Positions 25,011 to 33,544 of a DNA stretch of 64,000 bases are shown one piece after another. The position numbers and the translations under genes were made by a program. Each line of letters begins with the position of its first letter. The stretch's first letter is position 1. A model generated the notes under the pieces. That model was not told the DNA's origin, made no database searches, and worked only from the letters and a program-made list of their open reading frames with translations. This DNA is from Streptomyces anulatus (GTDB taxonomy: Bacteria; Actinomycetota; Actinomycetes; Streptomycetales; Streptomycetaceae). The stretch is from NCBI RefSeq assembly GCF_014650675.1, contig NZ_BMVK01000004.1, positions 549,645 to 613,644 on the forward strand, given 5' to 3'.

Positions 25011-25913
25011 TCAGCGAGGGCCATCGAGTACAGCCCCCTCCACCGGTGACGCACTCGCCGATTCGTCAGCGTCCTTCCGGGGCGCGCCGAAACGCGCGAG
25101 GTAGTGCCACACCTTCTTGACGGCCTGGGGGTCGTAGTGGCCTGCGCGTGCGGCATCCCCGACGAGGCGGGGATCGAGTACGCCGTCGACCGCGATCTGC
25201 GTGCCCAAGTCGACGTGCTCCTGGCCGCGGTAGCCAGGATGGCGGCGGAGTTCCTCGACGCTGAGCCGGAAACCGAGATGCCACTCCACGGGGCAGCCGA
25301 GACGCAGGGCCGCGTCCTCGACAGCCGTGCCCCGGTAGCAGGGGTCCAGGACCAGCGCCTCCACGTGGCATATCGGCCGCACCGGCCCGTGTACCTGCGC
25401 CTCGATGTAGTCGTCCAGGTCGTCCTGACGATCGGCGAGGGCAAGCTCAAGAAGCCCCATGCTGGCCGCGACACCGAAATCCGCAGGTTCAAGGAAGCTG
25501 TCCGGGTAGCAGAAAGTGGTCCGCGCCAGTGTTTCGGCAGTCAGCCGGAAGTGGCCGGAGCCGAACCGTGGTGCCGCTCCGACCGGCTTGCGACGGAAGT
25601 TCAGCGCCCCGTAGACCGGCCGCTCATGAGCAGGTGCTTTGTCGTATGCACCGCCGAAGATTCGGCTCTCCCAGCCCCACCGGTCCCCGCCGGGATACGC
25701 GGTCAGTCCGCCGTTGCTGGTCCCCGTGACGAACTGCGAGCGGTAGACGCCGTCCTCGGCCAGGGCGTCCAGGATCGGCTTTCCGTGCAGCAGCCGGTCC
25801 GGGTGAAAGTTGAGGGTCACCCGCAGCCCCGGGTCCACCGGAGGGCCCGACGCCAGTTCCGCGACATGCCGAAGGGCCCGTTCATGCGCTGTTGAGGAGG
25901 CTGCGGAGTTCAT
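25011..25913 (-). CDS. DUF3626-domain protein
   Basis: 300 residues starting at MNSAASST. The opening of the domain, VTLNFHPDRL, and blocks YRSQFVTGTSNGGLTAYPGG, WESRIFGGAYD, RPVYGALNFRR, PRFGSGHFRL and RTTFCYPDS match the strongly conserved DUF3626 pattern, whose biochemical role is unknown (some members are associated with secreted or toxin-like proteins). No signal peptide. An in-frame extension upstream to an ATG at 26114 exists but crosses a tandem repeat and lacks conservation, so the shorter start is used. Confidence 0.82.
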   Translation of the reverse strand: MNSAASSTAHERALRHVAELASGPPVDPGLRVTLNFHPDRLLHGKPILDALAEDGVYRSQFVTGTSNGGLTAYPGGDRWGWESRIFGGAYDKAPAHERPVYGALNFRRKPVGAAPRFGSGHFRLTAETLARTTFCYPDSFLEPADFGVAASMGLLELALADRQDDLDDYIEAQVHGPVRPICHVEALVLDPCYRGTAVEDAALRLGCPVEWHLGFRLSVEELRRHPGYRGQEHVDLGTQIAVDGVLDPRLVGDAARAGHYDPQAVKKVWHYLARFGAPRKDADESASASPVEGAVLDGPR

Positions 25914-26381
25914 CCGCACAGTGTTTCCCGACGTGATCAACCGGCGCACCCGGATTGTCCACCGACATTCCGTCCCGGCGTCACAGAGCGCCGAGCGCCG
26001 ATCGCCGATCGCCGATCGCGACGAAAGAATCGCGGCGAGTTTGCGCTGGAGGAGGTCCCACAGACCCTGGAAGGGCTCGAACGTATCGACCTTGAGCCCG
26101 AGCAGGTCACCCATGTGCTGAGGGGAGCCATCGGCGCCGAGGTCTCCCTCATGCTTGACGGGTCATCAGGCATGTCGGCATCCGGTCAGTGCGAGTCCCC
26201 GCGCGTTCCGGGGCGGTCGTCCCAACAGGCGGCGGTGCGAAGGGCAAGCCCGGGGAGGAAGCCGTTTCGCCCGGCGGGAGCGATGTTCCTCACAGGCATT
26301 GTTCGGCACGTGCCGGTGTAAAGTCGAGAGCGCCCTTGACCTGCGCAAAGCAGGCAGGGAGCCGCCTCAGAGGAGTCCCAA
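25914..26381. other. Promoter region of DUF3626 and panD, with a heptamer array
   Basis: Contains CGCCGAG followed by three exact CGCCGAT units (25989-26016). A plus-strand frame through 26040-26320 (ALEEVPQTLEGLERIDLEPEQVTHVLRGAIG...) looks protein-like and may be the scar of a lost gene, but has no start. Regulatory signals for panD must lie near the 3' end. Confidence 0.4.
25989..26016. repeat. Four-copy heptamer array (CGCCGAT)
   Basis: One CGCCGAG unit and three consecutive CGCCGAT units. It lies 76 bp upstream of the DUF3626 start codon. Confidence 0.75.
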
Positions 26382-26807
26382 GTGCTGCGCACGATGTTCA
26401 AGTCCAAGATCCACCGGGCCACCGTCACCCAGGCCGACCTGCACTACGTCGGTTCCGTGACGATCGACGCCGCCCTGATGGAGGCCGCCGACCTGCTGCC
26501 CGGCGAGCTGGTCCATATCGTTGACATCGACAACGGCGCCCGCCTGGAGACGTACGTCATCGAGGGCGAGCGCGGCTCCGGTGTCATCGGGATCAACGGC
26601 GCGGCCGCACACCTCGTGCACCCCGGTGACCTGGTCATCCTGATCAGCTACGCACAGGTCGACGACGCGGAGGCCCGTGCCCTCGTGCCGCGGGTCGTGC
26701 ACGTGGATGCGGACAACCGGATCGTGGCGCTCGGCGCCGACGCCTCGGCGCCGGTCCCCGGGACCCGTACGGAGCGGAGCCCGCAGGCCGTCGTCGCGGG
26801 CGGCTGA
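26382..26807 (+). CDS. panD: Aspartate 1-decarboxylase proenzyme
   Basis: 141 residues, GTG start after AGAGGAG. The cleavage and cofactor-forming site YVGSVTID is present: Gly24-Ser25 is cut autocatalytically and the Ser becomes the pyruvoyl group. K9 (FKSKIHRA) and Y58 (ETYVIEG) are the expected substrate/proton residues; the [13 protein letters not shown] segment is invariant. It decarboxylates aspartate to beta-alanine for pantothenate and coenzyme A. panB/panC are not adjacent; a small acetyltransferase gene follows, which is notable since PanD maturation in some bacteria needs a GNAT-fold partner (PanZ). Confidence 0.95.
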   Translation: MLRTMFKSKIHRATVTQADLHYVGSVTIDAALMEAADLLPGELVHIVDIDNGARLETYVIEGERGSGVIGINGAAAHLVHPGDLVILISYAQVDDAEARALVPRVVHVDADNRIVALGADASAPVPGTRTERSPQAVVAGG

Positions 26808-26868
26808 GGTTGCCGTCCGTGTTTCCGGACGGGTGACGTCCCCGTCCACGAACGAGAAGGCAGGGGCC

Positions 26869-27222
26869 ATGGCCGAGAAGGCAGCGGTAGAGATCAGGGA
26901 CGACCGGGAGCACGGCAGTCTCGTGGCGTACGAGGACGGCAAGCCGACCGGGACCATCGCGTACTTCGTCATGGACCCGGCCCCCGGGGCGCTGGTGGCC
27001 GTGCACACCGTCGTCCGGCCCGAGCACGAGGGCAAGGGCATCGCGGGGGCGCTCGTCCGGGAGTTCTACACCATGGCGGCCCGCGAGGGAGTCCCCGTCG
27101 TTCCGCTGTGCCCGTACGCGGCGAAGTGGGCGCAGCGTCACCCCGACGAGGCGCCCGAAGCACCGGCCGAGCTCGTTCAGGAGGCGGAGCGGCAGCTCAG
27201 GAACTACCCCGAGCTGTTCTGA
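26869..27222 (+). CDS. Small GNAT-type acetyltransferase (YidJ-like)
   Basis: 117 residues from ATG after AAGGCAGGGG. Compact GNAT of the PF14542 type: YEDGKPTGTIAYFVM, LVAVHTVVRPEHEGKGIAGALVREF (acetyl-CoA P-loop) and the hallmark VVPLCPYAAKWAQRHPDE. Such proteins are widespread and mostly uncharacterised. It lies 61 bp after panD on the same strand; functional connection with PanD is possible but the subfamily is not that of PanZ. Confidence 0.82.
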   Translation: MAEKAAVEIRDDREHGSLVAYEDGKPTGTIAYFVMDPAPGALVAVHTVVRPEHEGKGIAGALVREFYTMAAREGVPVVPLCPYAAKWAQRHPDEAPEAPAELVQEAERQLRNYPELF

Positions 27223-27227
27223 CGGCA

Positions 27228-27257
27228 GGGGAGGGGAGGGGAGGGGCAGGGGCAGGG
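27228..27257 (+). repeat. G-tract array, possible G-quadruplex
   Basis: GGGGA is repeated three times and followed by GGGGC-A units, giving six runs of three or four G within 30 bp immediately behind the acetyltransferase stop codon. Runs of this kind can fold into a quadruplex in the transcript; it could also just be simple-sequence drift. Confidence 0.6.
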
Positions 27258-27366
27258 CTAGGGGCGTGTAGTCGCCGTAGCGGCCGTAGCGGAATCGCGG
27301 CCGCTGCCCTCGCAGGGGCTACCGGACCAAGCCGCCCCCCCCCACCGGGGCAAGGCCCGGGGCAGC

Positions 27367-28140
27367 TCACGCGCTCAGTTCCGTGGCCGACCCGCTCCGT
27401 GGTGCGAGGTCGTGGCGGATGTACCACTCGGTGCCCAGCACCTCGCGCTGAACTGCCGGAGGCAGAGCGGCGATCCGGCCGGGCGCCGCTCCTCGTTCCA
27501 CCTCGCTGCGGTGCGCCAGGATCGCGGCGAGCTTCTGCGGAAACCAGGGGCCCACGTCGACGGTCGTGGTGATCCACGCGTCCTCCGAGCAGTACAGCGC
27601 GTCGGCCGGGGTTCCCGGCCGGGCCAGCCGCCCGCCCACCGGGACGGCCGCCGAGCGGGGGTGCGTGGCGAGGTGGAGGGCGCTCGGCTGCCAGGGATCA
27701 CCGGATCCCGGACAGAAACGGGGGAGGCCGGCGGCCCGGACCGCCAGCGCGGTGATCCGGTGGGCGTGTACGTGGTCGGGGTGGCCGGTCATGCCTCCGT
27801 AGGCGTCCACCGTGATCACGATCTCCGGCCGGACGTCACGGATATGGCCGACGACGGCCTCCACGGCCTCGTCCAGCGGCGCGTCGAGGAACCGGGGCCG
27901 GCCAGGGGCCGATTCCGGCACACGGGCGTCCGCGTAGCCGAGCAGTCGTGGGGCGCCCGCCCCCAGGGCGTCGAGGGCCCCGGCGAGCTCGACGGCCCTG
28001 TGCGTGCCCTCCGCCCAGGTCGCCGTGACCACCGCGGTGCGGGCGCCGGCGGCCGCCGCGTGCTGGGCGAGGACGCCACCGCAGAACAGGGACTCGTCGT
28101 CCGGATGGGCGTGGACGGCGAGAACGCTCGGCAGGGGCAT
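27367..28140 (-). CDS. PIG-L family deacetylase
   Basis: 257 residues from ATG with GAAAGG upstream. Zinc-binding motif LAVHAHPDDESLFCGG (HPDD) at the N-terminus and the second His motif GHPDHVHAHRITALAV in the middle are diagnostic for the LmbE/MshB fold. Such enzymes remove acetyl groups from N-acetylglucosamine-containing substrates (mycothiol precursors, glycopeptides, lincosamide intermediates). No signal peptide. Mycothiol MshB is usually about 290-300 residues and in another context, so this is probably a paralogue with unknown substrate. Confidence 0.87.
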   Translation of the reverse strand: MPLPSVLAVHAHPDDESLFCGGVLAQHAAAAGARTAVVTATWAEGTHRAVELAGALDALGAGAPRLLGYADARVPESAPGRPRFLDAPLDEAVEAVVGHIRDVRPEIVITVDAYGGMTGHPDHVHAHRITALAVRAAGLPRFCPGSGDPWQPSALHLATHPRSAAVPVGGRLARPGTPADALYCSEDAWITTTVDVGPWFPQKLAAILAHRSEVERGAAPGRIAALPPAVQREVLGTEWYIRHDLAPRSGSATELSA

Positions 28141-28364
28141 GGGAGACACCTTTCGCATCGACGGCGCCGGTCGCGGATCCGGACGGATCCGGTCAGGTCC
28201 GGGCGCCTCGCCGGAGTCCTGCCCACTCCGGACGGCCCGGCACACGTCGGCCCGCGCGGCTGTCGCCCGGCGCAGGTGTGGACTCGGCAGGCGCGGGCAG
28301 CCGCTCCGGGAGACGGTGGAGGAAAGCTCCATCTGTCCATTTCGTACCGTTGTGGAGGATCGTG

Positions 28365-28577
28365 ATGACCCACCCGTACCCCGACCCCGTACCGCCCTCG
28401 CCGACGCCTCCGCCCGTACCGGGCCCGCCCACTCCGGTGCCCAGCCCGCCGCCCGTGCCGCCGGGCCCGGGGCCGGTACCGCCGGGCCCCGCGCCGGACC
28501 CGATCCCTCAGCCGCCCGCGCCGGGCCCCGACCCCGTACCGGATCCGGAGCCCGAGCCGCAGCCCGCCGGGACGTGA
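28365..28577 (+). CDS. Proline-dominated 70-residue protein
   Basis: ATG at 28365 (or the adjoining GTG at 28362) follows GGAGGA at good spacing. The product has 37 prolines in 70 residues, mixed with Gly, Val, Asp, Ala and Glu, and no Cys, Lys or Arg. No hydrophobic segment or signal peptide. It should be an extended polyproline-II rod; translation of its PPP runs would need elongation factor P. Function unknown. Divergent from the PIG-L gene and convergent with the PLP decarboxylase gene. Confidence 0.65.
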   Translation: MTHPYPDPVPPSPTPPPVPGPPTPVPSPPPVPPGPGPVPPGPAPDPIPQPPAPGPDPVPDPEPEPQPAGT

Positions 28578-28626
28578 CCGGCGGCCGGGTCCGGTTCCGG
28601 CCGGTGCCAGGGCCCGGCCCGCCCGT

Positions 28627-30009
28627 TCAGCCGTCCCGCTGGATCAGCGCGTCCGCGTGCGCGAGGCCGCTCTCCGCCGCGATGTCGTCCAGCGACTGCG
28701 CGTCCCGCACCGTCGTGAACGTCACCGGTCCGTCGTGCCCCGACCCGTCCGCCGGCCCCGCCACCGCGCGGAATCCGTACACCGCGGGACGGGGCAGGCT
28801 GTTGTACGCCCACGGGGTGGAGAAGTAGTACGCCCCCGTGTCGTACAGCACGACCACATCGTCCTCGGCCAGCTCCGGCAGCTCCCTGCCGTACGCCACC
28901 ACGTCCCCCGCGAAGCAGCACGGTCCCGCGATGTCCTGCGCCAGCGACGGCCCGGTCTTGGGAGTGCCGTCCGGGCCGAATGCCCCGATCCGCAAGGGCC
29001 AGGCGTCGGGCATGAGGACGGTACGTGTCGCGGTCTGGGCTCCCGCGTGGGTGAGCGCGATCCGGCGACCCCCGGCATCCTTGGTGTACTCCACCCGGGC
29101 CCCGATGAACCCGTTCTTCGCCAGCAGCGACCGGCCGAACTCGGTGACCAGGGAGTAGCGGCCGGAGAAGAGGCCGGGGGCGGCCGCCGTCAGGGCCGCC
29201 ACGTAGTCCGCGTAACCGGGGCGCACCGTCTCATCGGTGAAGTTGACCGGGAGGCCGCCGCCGATGTCCAGGCTGGTGACCCGCCGGACGCCCAGCGTGG
29301 CGTTGATCTCCTCGGCCAGCTCGTACGTCCGTGCCACCCCGTCCGCGATCAGCTCCAACGGGCAGCCCTGGGAGCCCACATGGGTGTGCAGCCGGGTCAG
29401 CCACGGCCGCTCCCGGAAGGCCTCCACGATTGCCTCGCGGGCCCCCGGGTCGCGCAGCGCGACCCCGAATTTCGACGTGTCCGTCGCCGTGCTCATCGGC
29501 CCGATCGAGCCACCGCCCACTTGAGGGTTGACCCGCAGTCCGAGGACGGAGGCGGTGCCCGGGTTACGGAGGGCGTCGATGCGGCGCAGTTCGTCGAGGC
29601 TGTCGGCGTTGACGGCCACACCGAGGGCGAGCGCCAGCCGGATCTCCTCGCGAGTCTTGGCGGGGGAGTCCAGGACGACACGGGACGCGGCGAACCCGGC
29701 CTCCATGGCCAGCCGCAGTTCACCGGGGCTCGCCACCTCGCATCCCATGCCGCAGTCGGCGAGCAGTCGCAGCACCGGGACGAGGGAGCAGGCCTTGGCC
29801 GCGAAGGTGTGCAGCACCTCGGGCGTGGCGGCGAAGGCGTCGTGCAGGGCGCCGACGGAGGCGCGTACGCCCTCCGGGTCGATGAATCCGGCGACCGGGC
29901 CGCCCTCGCCCAGCAGCCCCTGGCCGACGGCCGCCCGGACGACGGCGTCGAAGCGGGCTGCCGGAGGTGCCGTGCCGCCCTGGTGGTGCGCGGAAGTCGT
30001 CTGCGTCAT
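28627..30009 (-). CDS. Type III PLP-dependent decarboxylase (LysA/ornithine decarboxylase fold)
   Basis: 460 residues. Fold-type III landmarks: the PLP lysine in LHTFAAKACSL (K about 71), HVGSQG, the glycine loop SLDIGGGLPVN for the phosphate, EFGRSLLAKNGF where most relatives have EPGR, the cross-subunit Cys in IAGPCCFAGD and the C-terminal VLYDTGAYYFST. It would decarboxylate a basic or diamino acid (diaminopimelate, ornithine, lysine or a conjugate). It follows the encapsulin gene by 91 bp on the same strand, so it may be co-transcribed with the DyP/encapsulin pair; its own C-terminus (ALIQRDG) shows no encapsulin-targeting peptide. Confidence 0.86.
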   Translation of the reverse strand: MTQTTSAHHQGGTAPPAARFDAVVRAAVGQGLLGEGGPVAGFIDPEGVRASVGALHDAFAATPEVLHTFAAKACSLVPVLRLLADCGMGCEVASPGELRLAMEAGFAASRVVLDSPAKTREEIRLALALGVAVNADSLDELRRIDALRNPGTASVLGLRVNPQVGGGSIGPMSTATDTSKFGVALRDPGAREAIVEAFRERPWLTRLHTHVGSQGCPLELIADGVARTYELAEEINATLGVRRVTSLDIGGGLPVNFTDETVRPGYADYVAALTAAAPGLFSGRYSLVTEFGRSLLAKNGFIGARVEYTKDAGGRRIALTHAGAQTATRTVLMPDAWPLRIGAFGPDGTPKTGPSLAQDIAGPCCFAGDVVAYGRELPELAEDDVVVLYDTGAYYFSTPWAYNSLPRPAVYGFRAVAGPADGSGHDGPVTFTTVRDAQSLDDIAAESGLAHADALIQRDG

Positions 30010-30100
30010 ACGGCCAGAGTCCCTGATGGCTGCCCCCGGGTCTTCGGCGGAACGGGGGCGCTCGGTCGCCCGGCCACGCGCCGGTGAGCGCCCCCGGGGA

Positions 30101-30898
30101 TCAGGCGATCAGGCCGACCACGGCCTCCGGTGTCAGCATCCGGAAGGTGAAGGCCTGCTGGAAGTAGAGGTGGATGCTCGTGGCGTCGTGGTCCGCGTAG
30201 CCGATCGACAGGTCCTGGCCCAGACAGAGTTCGAAGTCCCCGCCCCGGGTCGACAGGAGTACCCCGCCCTTGACCGCGGGCGCCCACAGGATCTCGTCGT
30301 CCACCAGGCGGCTCAAGTGCGTCTTGACCGGATAGCCGTGGTCGGAGGTCTCGGCGGCCTCGGTGAACGCGTCCGCGCCGAGCAGCAGCCGGTACGGGCC
30401 GTCGACACCGGCCAGCCGCAGCCGCGTCACGGCCTGGCTGACCGCCACCGGATAGTCCCGCGCGTCGGCGGGCAGGGGCAGCGGATCGTGCGAGGAACCG
30501 TCCCGCAGGCCGGTGATCCCGGCCGCCGCGTACCCGTCGATGATCGCCATGTCCTCGGCAAACGCACAGGTGCGTGCCGCGTCCTTGACGGGCTGCCAGT
30601 CGCTGTCGGCGGAGCCGCGCTCCACGTCGTCCACGGCCTGGCGGGTCACCGTGAACGGCACCCGCCACTCGATGACCGGCATCGATGTGCGGGCCCGGGC
30701 CACCACGTCCGGGGTGGGCGGATCGATATCGGTCAGATGGCCGTCGCCGACGGCGGCCAGCGTCGGACCGTCCGGATCGGACACGTCGACGACACGGCGG
30801 CCGGCGACATGGCGGCGGAAGGTGCGCCGTGCCTCCTCCTCGATCTCGTCCCAGGCGGACGGGGTGACCGGAGCGAGTTCGCGATGCAGATTGTTCAT
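30101..30898 (-). CDS. Family 1 encapsulin shell protein
   Basis: 265 residues with the HK97-fold encapsulin signature: N-terminal LHRELAPVTPSAWDEIEEEARRTFRRHVAGRRVVDV, the E-loop region IEWRVPFTVTRQAVDDVERGS, and C-terminal VKGGVLLSTRGGDFELCLGQDLSIGYADHD...YFQQAFTFRMLTPEAVV. Proteins of this size form 60-subunit, about 24-nm shells that hold a cargo enzyme bearing a C-terminal targeting peptide. Its ATG overlaps the stop of the DyP peroxidase gene by one base (TGATG), the standard cargo-shell gene order. Confidence 0.94.
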   Translation of the reverse strand: MNNLHRELAPVTPSAWDEIEEEARRTFRRHVAGRRVVDVSDPDGPTLAAVGDGHLTDIDPPTPDVVARARTSMPVIEWRVPFTVTRQAVDDVERGSADSDWQPVKDAARTCAFAEDMAIIDGYAAAGITGLRDGSSHDPLPLPADARDYPVAVSQAVTRLRLAGVDGPYRLLLGADAFTEAAETSDHGYPVKTHLSRLVDDEILWAPAVKGGVLLSTRGGDFELCLGQDLSIGYADHDATSIHLYFQQAFTFRMLTPEAVVGLIA

Positions 30899-31971
30899 CA
30901 CTGGGCGCTTTCTTGCAGGCTGCCGATGCGCAGCGAACCGTGGTCCGCCCCGGCCGCGACAGGCTCCTGCCGGACCGGTGCGGGCACCGGTTCCGGCCGG
31001 TCCCCGGAGCTGGTCAGGACGGGCGGGGGCGGCGGAGCGTCGAGGAAGTCGGCGCGGGGGGCGAAGAAGAGGGAACCGGTGACCGCCGTGGAGAAGTCGA
31101 GGATGCGGTCGTGCGTCCCGGGCGGATCGCCGAGGAACATGTTGCGGAGCATCCGCTCGGTCACGTCGGGATCGGCGGCGTACCCGATGAAGTACGTACC
31201 GAACTCGCCCTTCCCGAAGCTCCCGAACGGCATGTTCGCCCGCAGGATGTCCCGTTCGGTGCCGTCCGGGTCGGTGATCGTGTTGAGCGCGAGGTGGGAG
31301 TCGGCGGGCTTCTCGTCGTCGGGGAACTCGACGTCGTCCAACTTGGTGCGGCCGATGACGCGTTCCTGCTCCTCCACGGAGAGCGCGTTCCAGGACGTCA
31401 GGTCGTGCAGGTACTTCTGTACGACGACGTAGCTGCCGCCCTCGAACTCCGGATCGTCCCCGGCCCCGACGAGCGCCGCCGAACGGGCGTCGTCGCCCAC
31501 CGGGTTCTCCGTACCGTCCACGAAGCCGAGCAGGTCCCGGTGGTCCAGGTAGCGGAAGCCGTGCGTCTCGTCCACGATCCGCAGGGCTCCGCCTAGCTTG
31601 TCGAGCAGCTGGGTCGCCCACGCGTAGCAGACGTCCATCCGCTCGGCCCGGATGTGCAGCAGTACGTCACCGGGGGTCGCCGGGGCGTGGTGAAGAGGCC
31701 CTCGCAGCTCCGGGAACGGGTGCAGGTGAGCCGGGCGCGGCCCGGCGAACAGCCGGTCCCAGGCGCTGGAGCCGAACCCCGCCACACAGGCGAGACCGGC
31801 GTCCGGGTACCGGAAGCCGAGCGACCGGGCGGCGGCCGCGAGATCCGGCAGCACGTCCCGCACCGCGCTCTCGCCGCCCGGCTCGATCGTGCCGACCAGG
31901 AACAGCGCCGCGCTGGTCAACGGCGCCACGACGGGCTGGACGGAGACGGGATCCGGGACGGCTTCGGGCAT
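30898..31971 (-). CDS. Dye-decolorizing (DyP) peroxidase with encapsulin cargo peptide
   Basis: 357 residues. The DyP motif GFVDGTENP (distal Asp and Arg region) is at about residues 149-157; the proximal heme His lies in the C-terminal half (ADSHLALNTI) and RDILRANMPFG follows. The last 40 residues are a Pro-rich linker ending in DHGSLRIGSLQESAQ; SLRIGSL is the encapsulin-loading peptide. The enzyme uses H2O2 with heme to oxidise phenolic or other substrates and should be packaged in the shell encoded next. ATG preceded by GGAG. Confidence 0.94.
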   Translation of the reverse strand: MPEAVPDPVSVQPVVAPLTSAALFLVGTIEPGGESAVRDVLPDLAAAARSLGFRYPDAGLACVAGFGSSAWDRLFAGPRPAHLHPFPELRGPLHHAPATPGDVLLHIRAERMDVCYAWATQLLDKLGGALRIVDETHGFRYLDHRDLLGFVDGTENPVGDDARSAALVGAGDDPEFEGGSYVVVQKYLHDLTSWNALSVEEQERVIGRTKLDDVEFPDDEKPADSHLALNTITDPDGTERDILRANMPFGSFGKGEFGTYFIGYAADPDVTERMLRNMFLGDPPGTHDRILDFSTAVTGSLFFAPRADFLDAPPPPPVLTSSGDRPEPVPAPVRQEPVAAGADHGSLRIGSLQESAQ

Positions 31972-32284
31972 GCGCGCACTCCACTACGACGGTGTACGGA
32001 CGGCGGTGAGCAGCCGGCGGTCGACGGACCCCGACGAACAGGGCTCGCAGCCACTAACCCACGTCCCGCCCCCGGCCGCACGCCGGGAGCGCCCGGCCGG
32101 GGGAGCGCACGGACCCGGTCAGGATCCGCCGGACACGCCTTGCCGGTGAGCTGGCCAGGCAAGGCCCTTGCCCGGCGGCGGGCATGGCGCGGGTCCGCCA
32201 CCGGATGGGCCGTCCTGACGGCCGGCACGAGATCGTGGTGGCCCGGTACCGAGGAGTCCGGGCCGTCGGCGCGGTGGGGCGGCC
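31972..32284. other. Intergenic stretch upstream of the DyP-encapsulin operon
   Basis: No gene is supported on either strand. It should carry the promoter of the operon and the terminator of the hydrolase gene that ends at 32285. No strong palindrome was found. Confidence 0.5.
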
Positions 32285-33259
32285 TCAGCCGTCGTGCAGG
32301 GCTGTTCGCAGGGCGTCGACGGCGAGCTTGCGGGCGACGTTCGCGGCGCGGGTGTCGCGCAGGCTGTCCAGGAGGAGGAAGTCGTGGACCATGCCCGCCA
32401 CGCGGACGGAGGTCACGTCCACGCCTGCCTCGCGCAGCCTGTTGGCGTACTTCTCGCCCTCGTCGCGCAGGACGTCGGCCTCGTCGGTGATGACCAGCGT
32501 GGTGGGCAGGCCCCGGAGCTGCTCCAGGGAGGACCGGAGCGGTGAGGCGTACGCCTCCGTGCGGTGGGCGAGGTTGCCGGTGTAGGCGTCCCAGAACCAC
32601 TTCATGCCGTCCCGGGTGAGGTAGTAGCCCTCGGCGAACTGGAGGTACGAAGGAGTGTTGAAGTCGGCGTCGGCGACCGGGTACAGCAGGACCTGCGCCT
32701 TGAGGTCGATGCCGCCGCGCTCCTTGTTCATCAGCGCGAAGACGGCGGACATGCAGCCGCCGACCGACTCGCCGGTGACGGCGATCCGGGAGGTGTCCAG
32801 GCCGTGCTGCGCGCCGTGTTCCAGCACCCACTGGCCCACCGCGTAGTTCTGTTCGACCTGGGTGGGGTACTTCGCCTCGGGTGCGCGGTCGTAGACGGGG
32901 AAGACGCCCGCCGCCCCGGCGCCCACGGCGAGTTCGCGGAAGAGGCGGTCGTGCGTCCTGTCGTCGCCGAAGACCCAGCCGGCGCCGTGGATGTAGAACA
33001 CCACCGGCAGCTGTCCGGTGGCCCCCTTGGGCCGGATGATGCGGGTGCGGACCGTGCCCCACTGGCCCGCGTCCACGTCGACCCACTCCTCGTCGACCTC
33101 GGGGCGGGGCACGCTCCGGTCGCTCTGCAGGCCGAGCAGGATGTCGCGGCCCTTCTCCGGGGGGACCTCGTAGATCCGCGGATGCGGGTCCGTGGCCTCG
33201 CACAGTTCCTTCGCGGCGGGTTCGAGGCAGGGCGTGATCGGAGGAGGAAGATCGGTCAT
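32285..33259 (-). CDS. HSL/GDXG-type alpha/beta hydrolase
   Basis: 324 residues. Oxyanion-hole motif VVFYIHGAGWVFGD (HGAGW in place of HGGGF) and nucleophile elbow VTGESVGG (GESVG in place of GDSAG) mark the hormone-sensitive-lipase family; the acid is in ITDEADVLRDEGEKYAN and the His in GMVHDFLLLD. The N-terminal cap helix spans about 1-60. Cytoplasmic esterase acting on short acyl or acetyl esters. Start at 33259 has GGAG seven bases upstream. Confidence 0.88.
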   Translation of the reverse strand: MTDLPPPITPCLEPAAKELCEATDPHPRIYEVPPEKGRDILLGLQSDRSVPRPEVDEEWVDVDAGQWGTVRTRIIRPKGATGQLPVVFYIHGAGWVFGDDRTHDRLFRELAVGAGAAGVFPVYDRAPEAKYPTQVEQNYAVGQWVLEHGAQHGLDTSRIAVTGESVGGCMSAVFALMNKERGGIDLKAQVLLYPVADADFNTPSYLQFAEGYYLTRDGMKWFWDAYTGNLAHRTEAYASPLRSSLEQLRGLPTTLVITDEADVLRDEGEKYANRLREAGVDVTSVRVAGMVHDFLLLDSLRDTRAANVARKLAVDALRTALHDG

Positions 33260-33544
33260 GTCGGCTCCATGTCGCGGGCGCGCGGGCACCCTGTTCGGGC
33301 GGCTTCGCGGGACGCCGCTGCTGTTCGCCCCCGGGTCCGCCCCCTCGTTCCATCCTCGCCCCCCGCCCGTGGAGCGCAACCGCGCCGGGCGCCGCTTCGG
33401 ATGGTGACCGCACACACCGGGACCTGAAATACGCACGGTGAACATTGAGGTTGCGGGTACGTACGCGGGCATCCTCACCGCGGGTACACGGGCATCCTCA
33501 CCCTCCCCGTCCAGATCGACCGGAGCGCCGGTCTCGAAGGCGGG

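Noticed and set aside
26382..27222. panD neighbour as PanZ-type maturation factor
   Set aside because: The small acetyltransferase belongs to the PF14542-like group, not the PanZ subfamily; adjacency alone is not enough.
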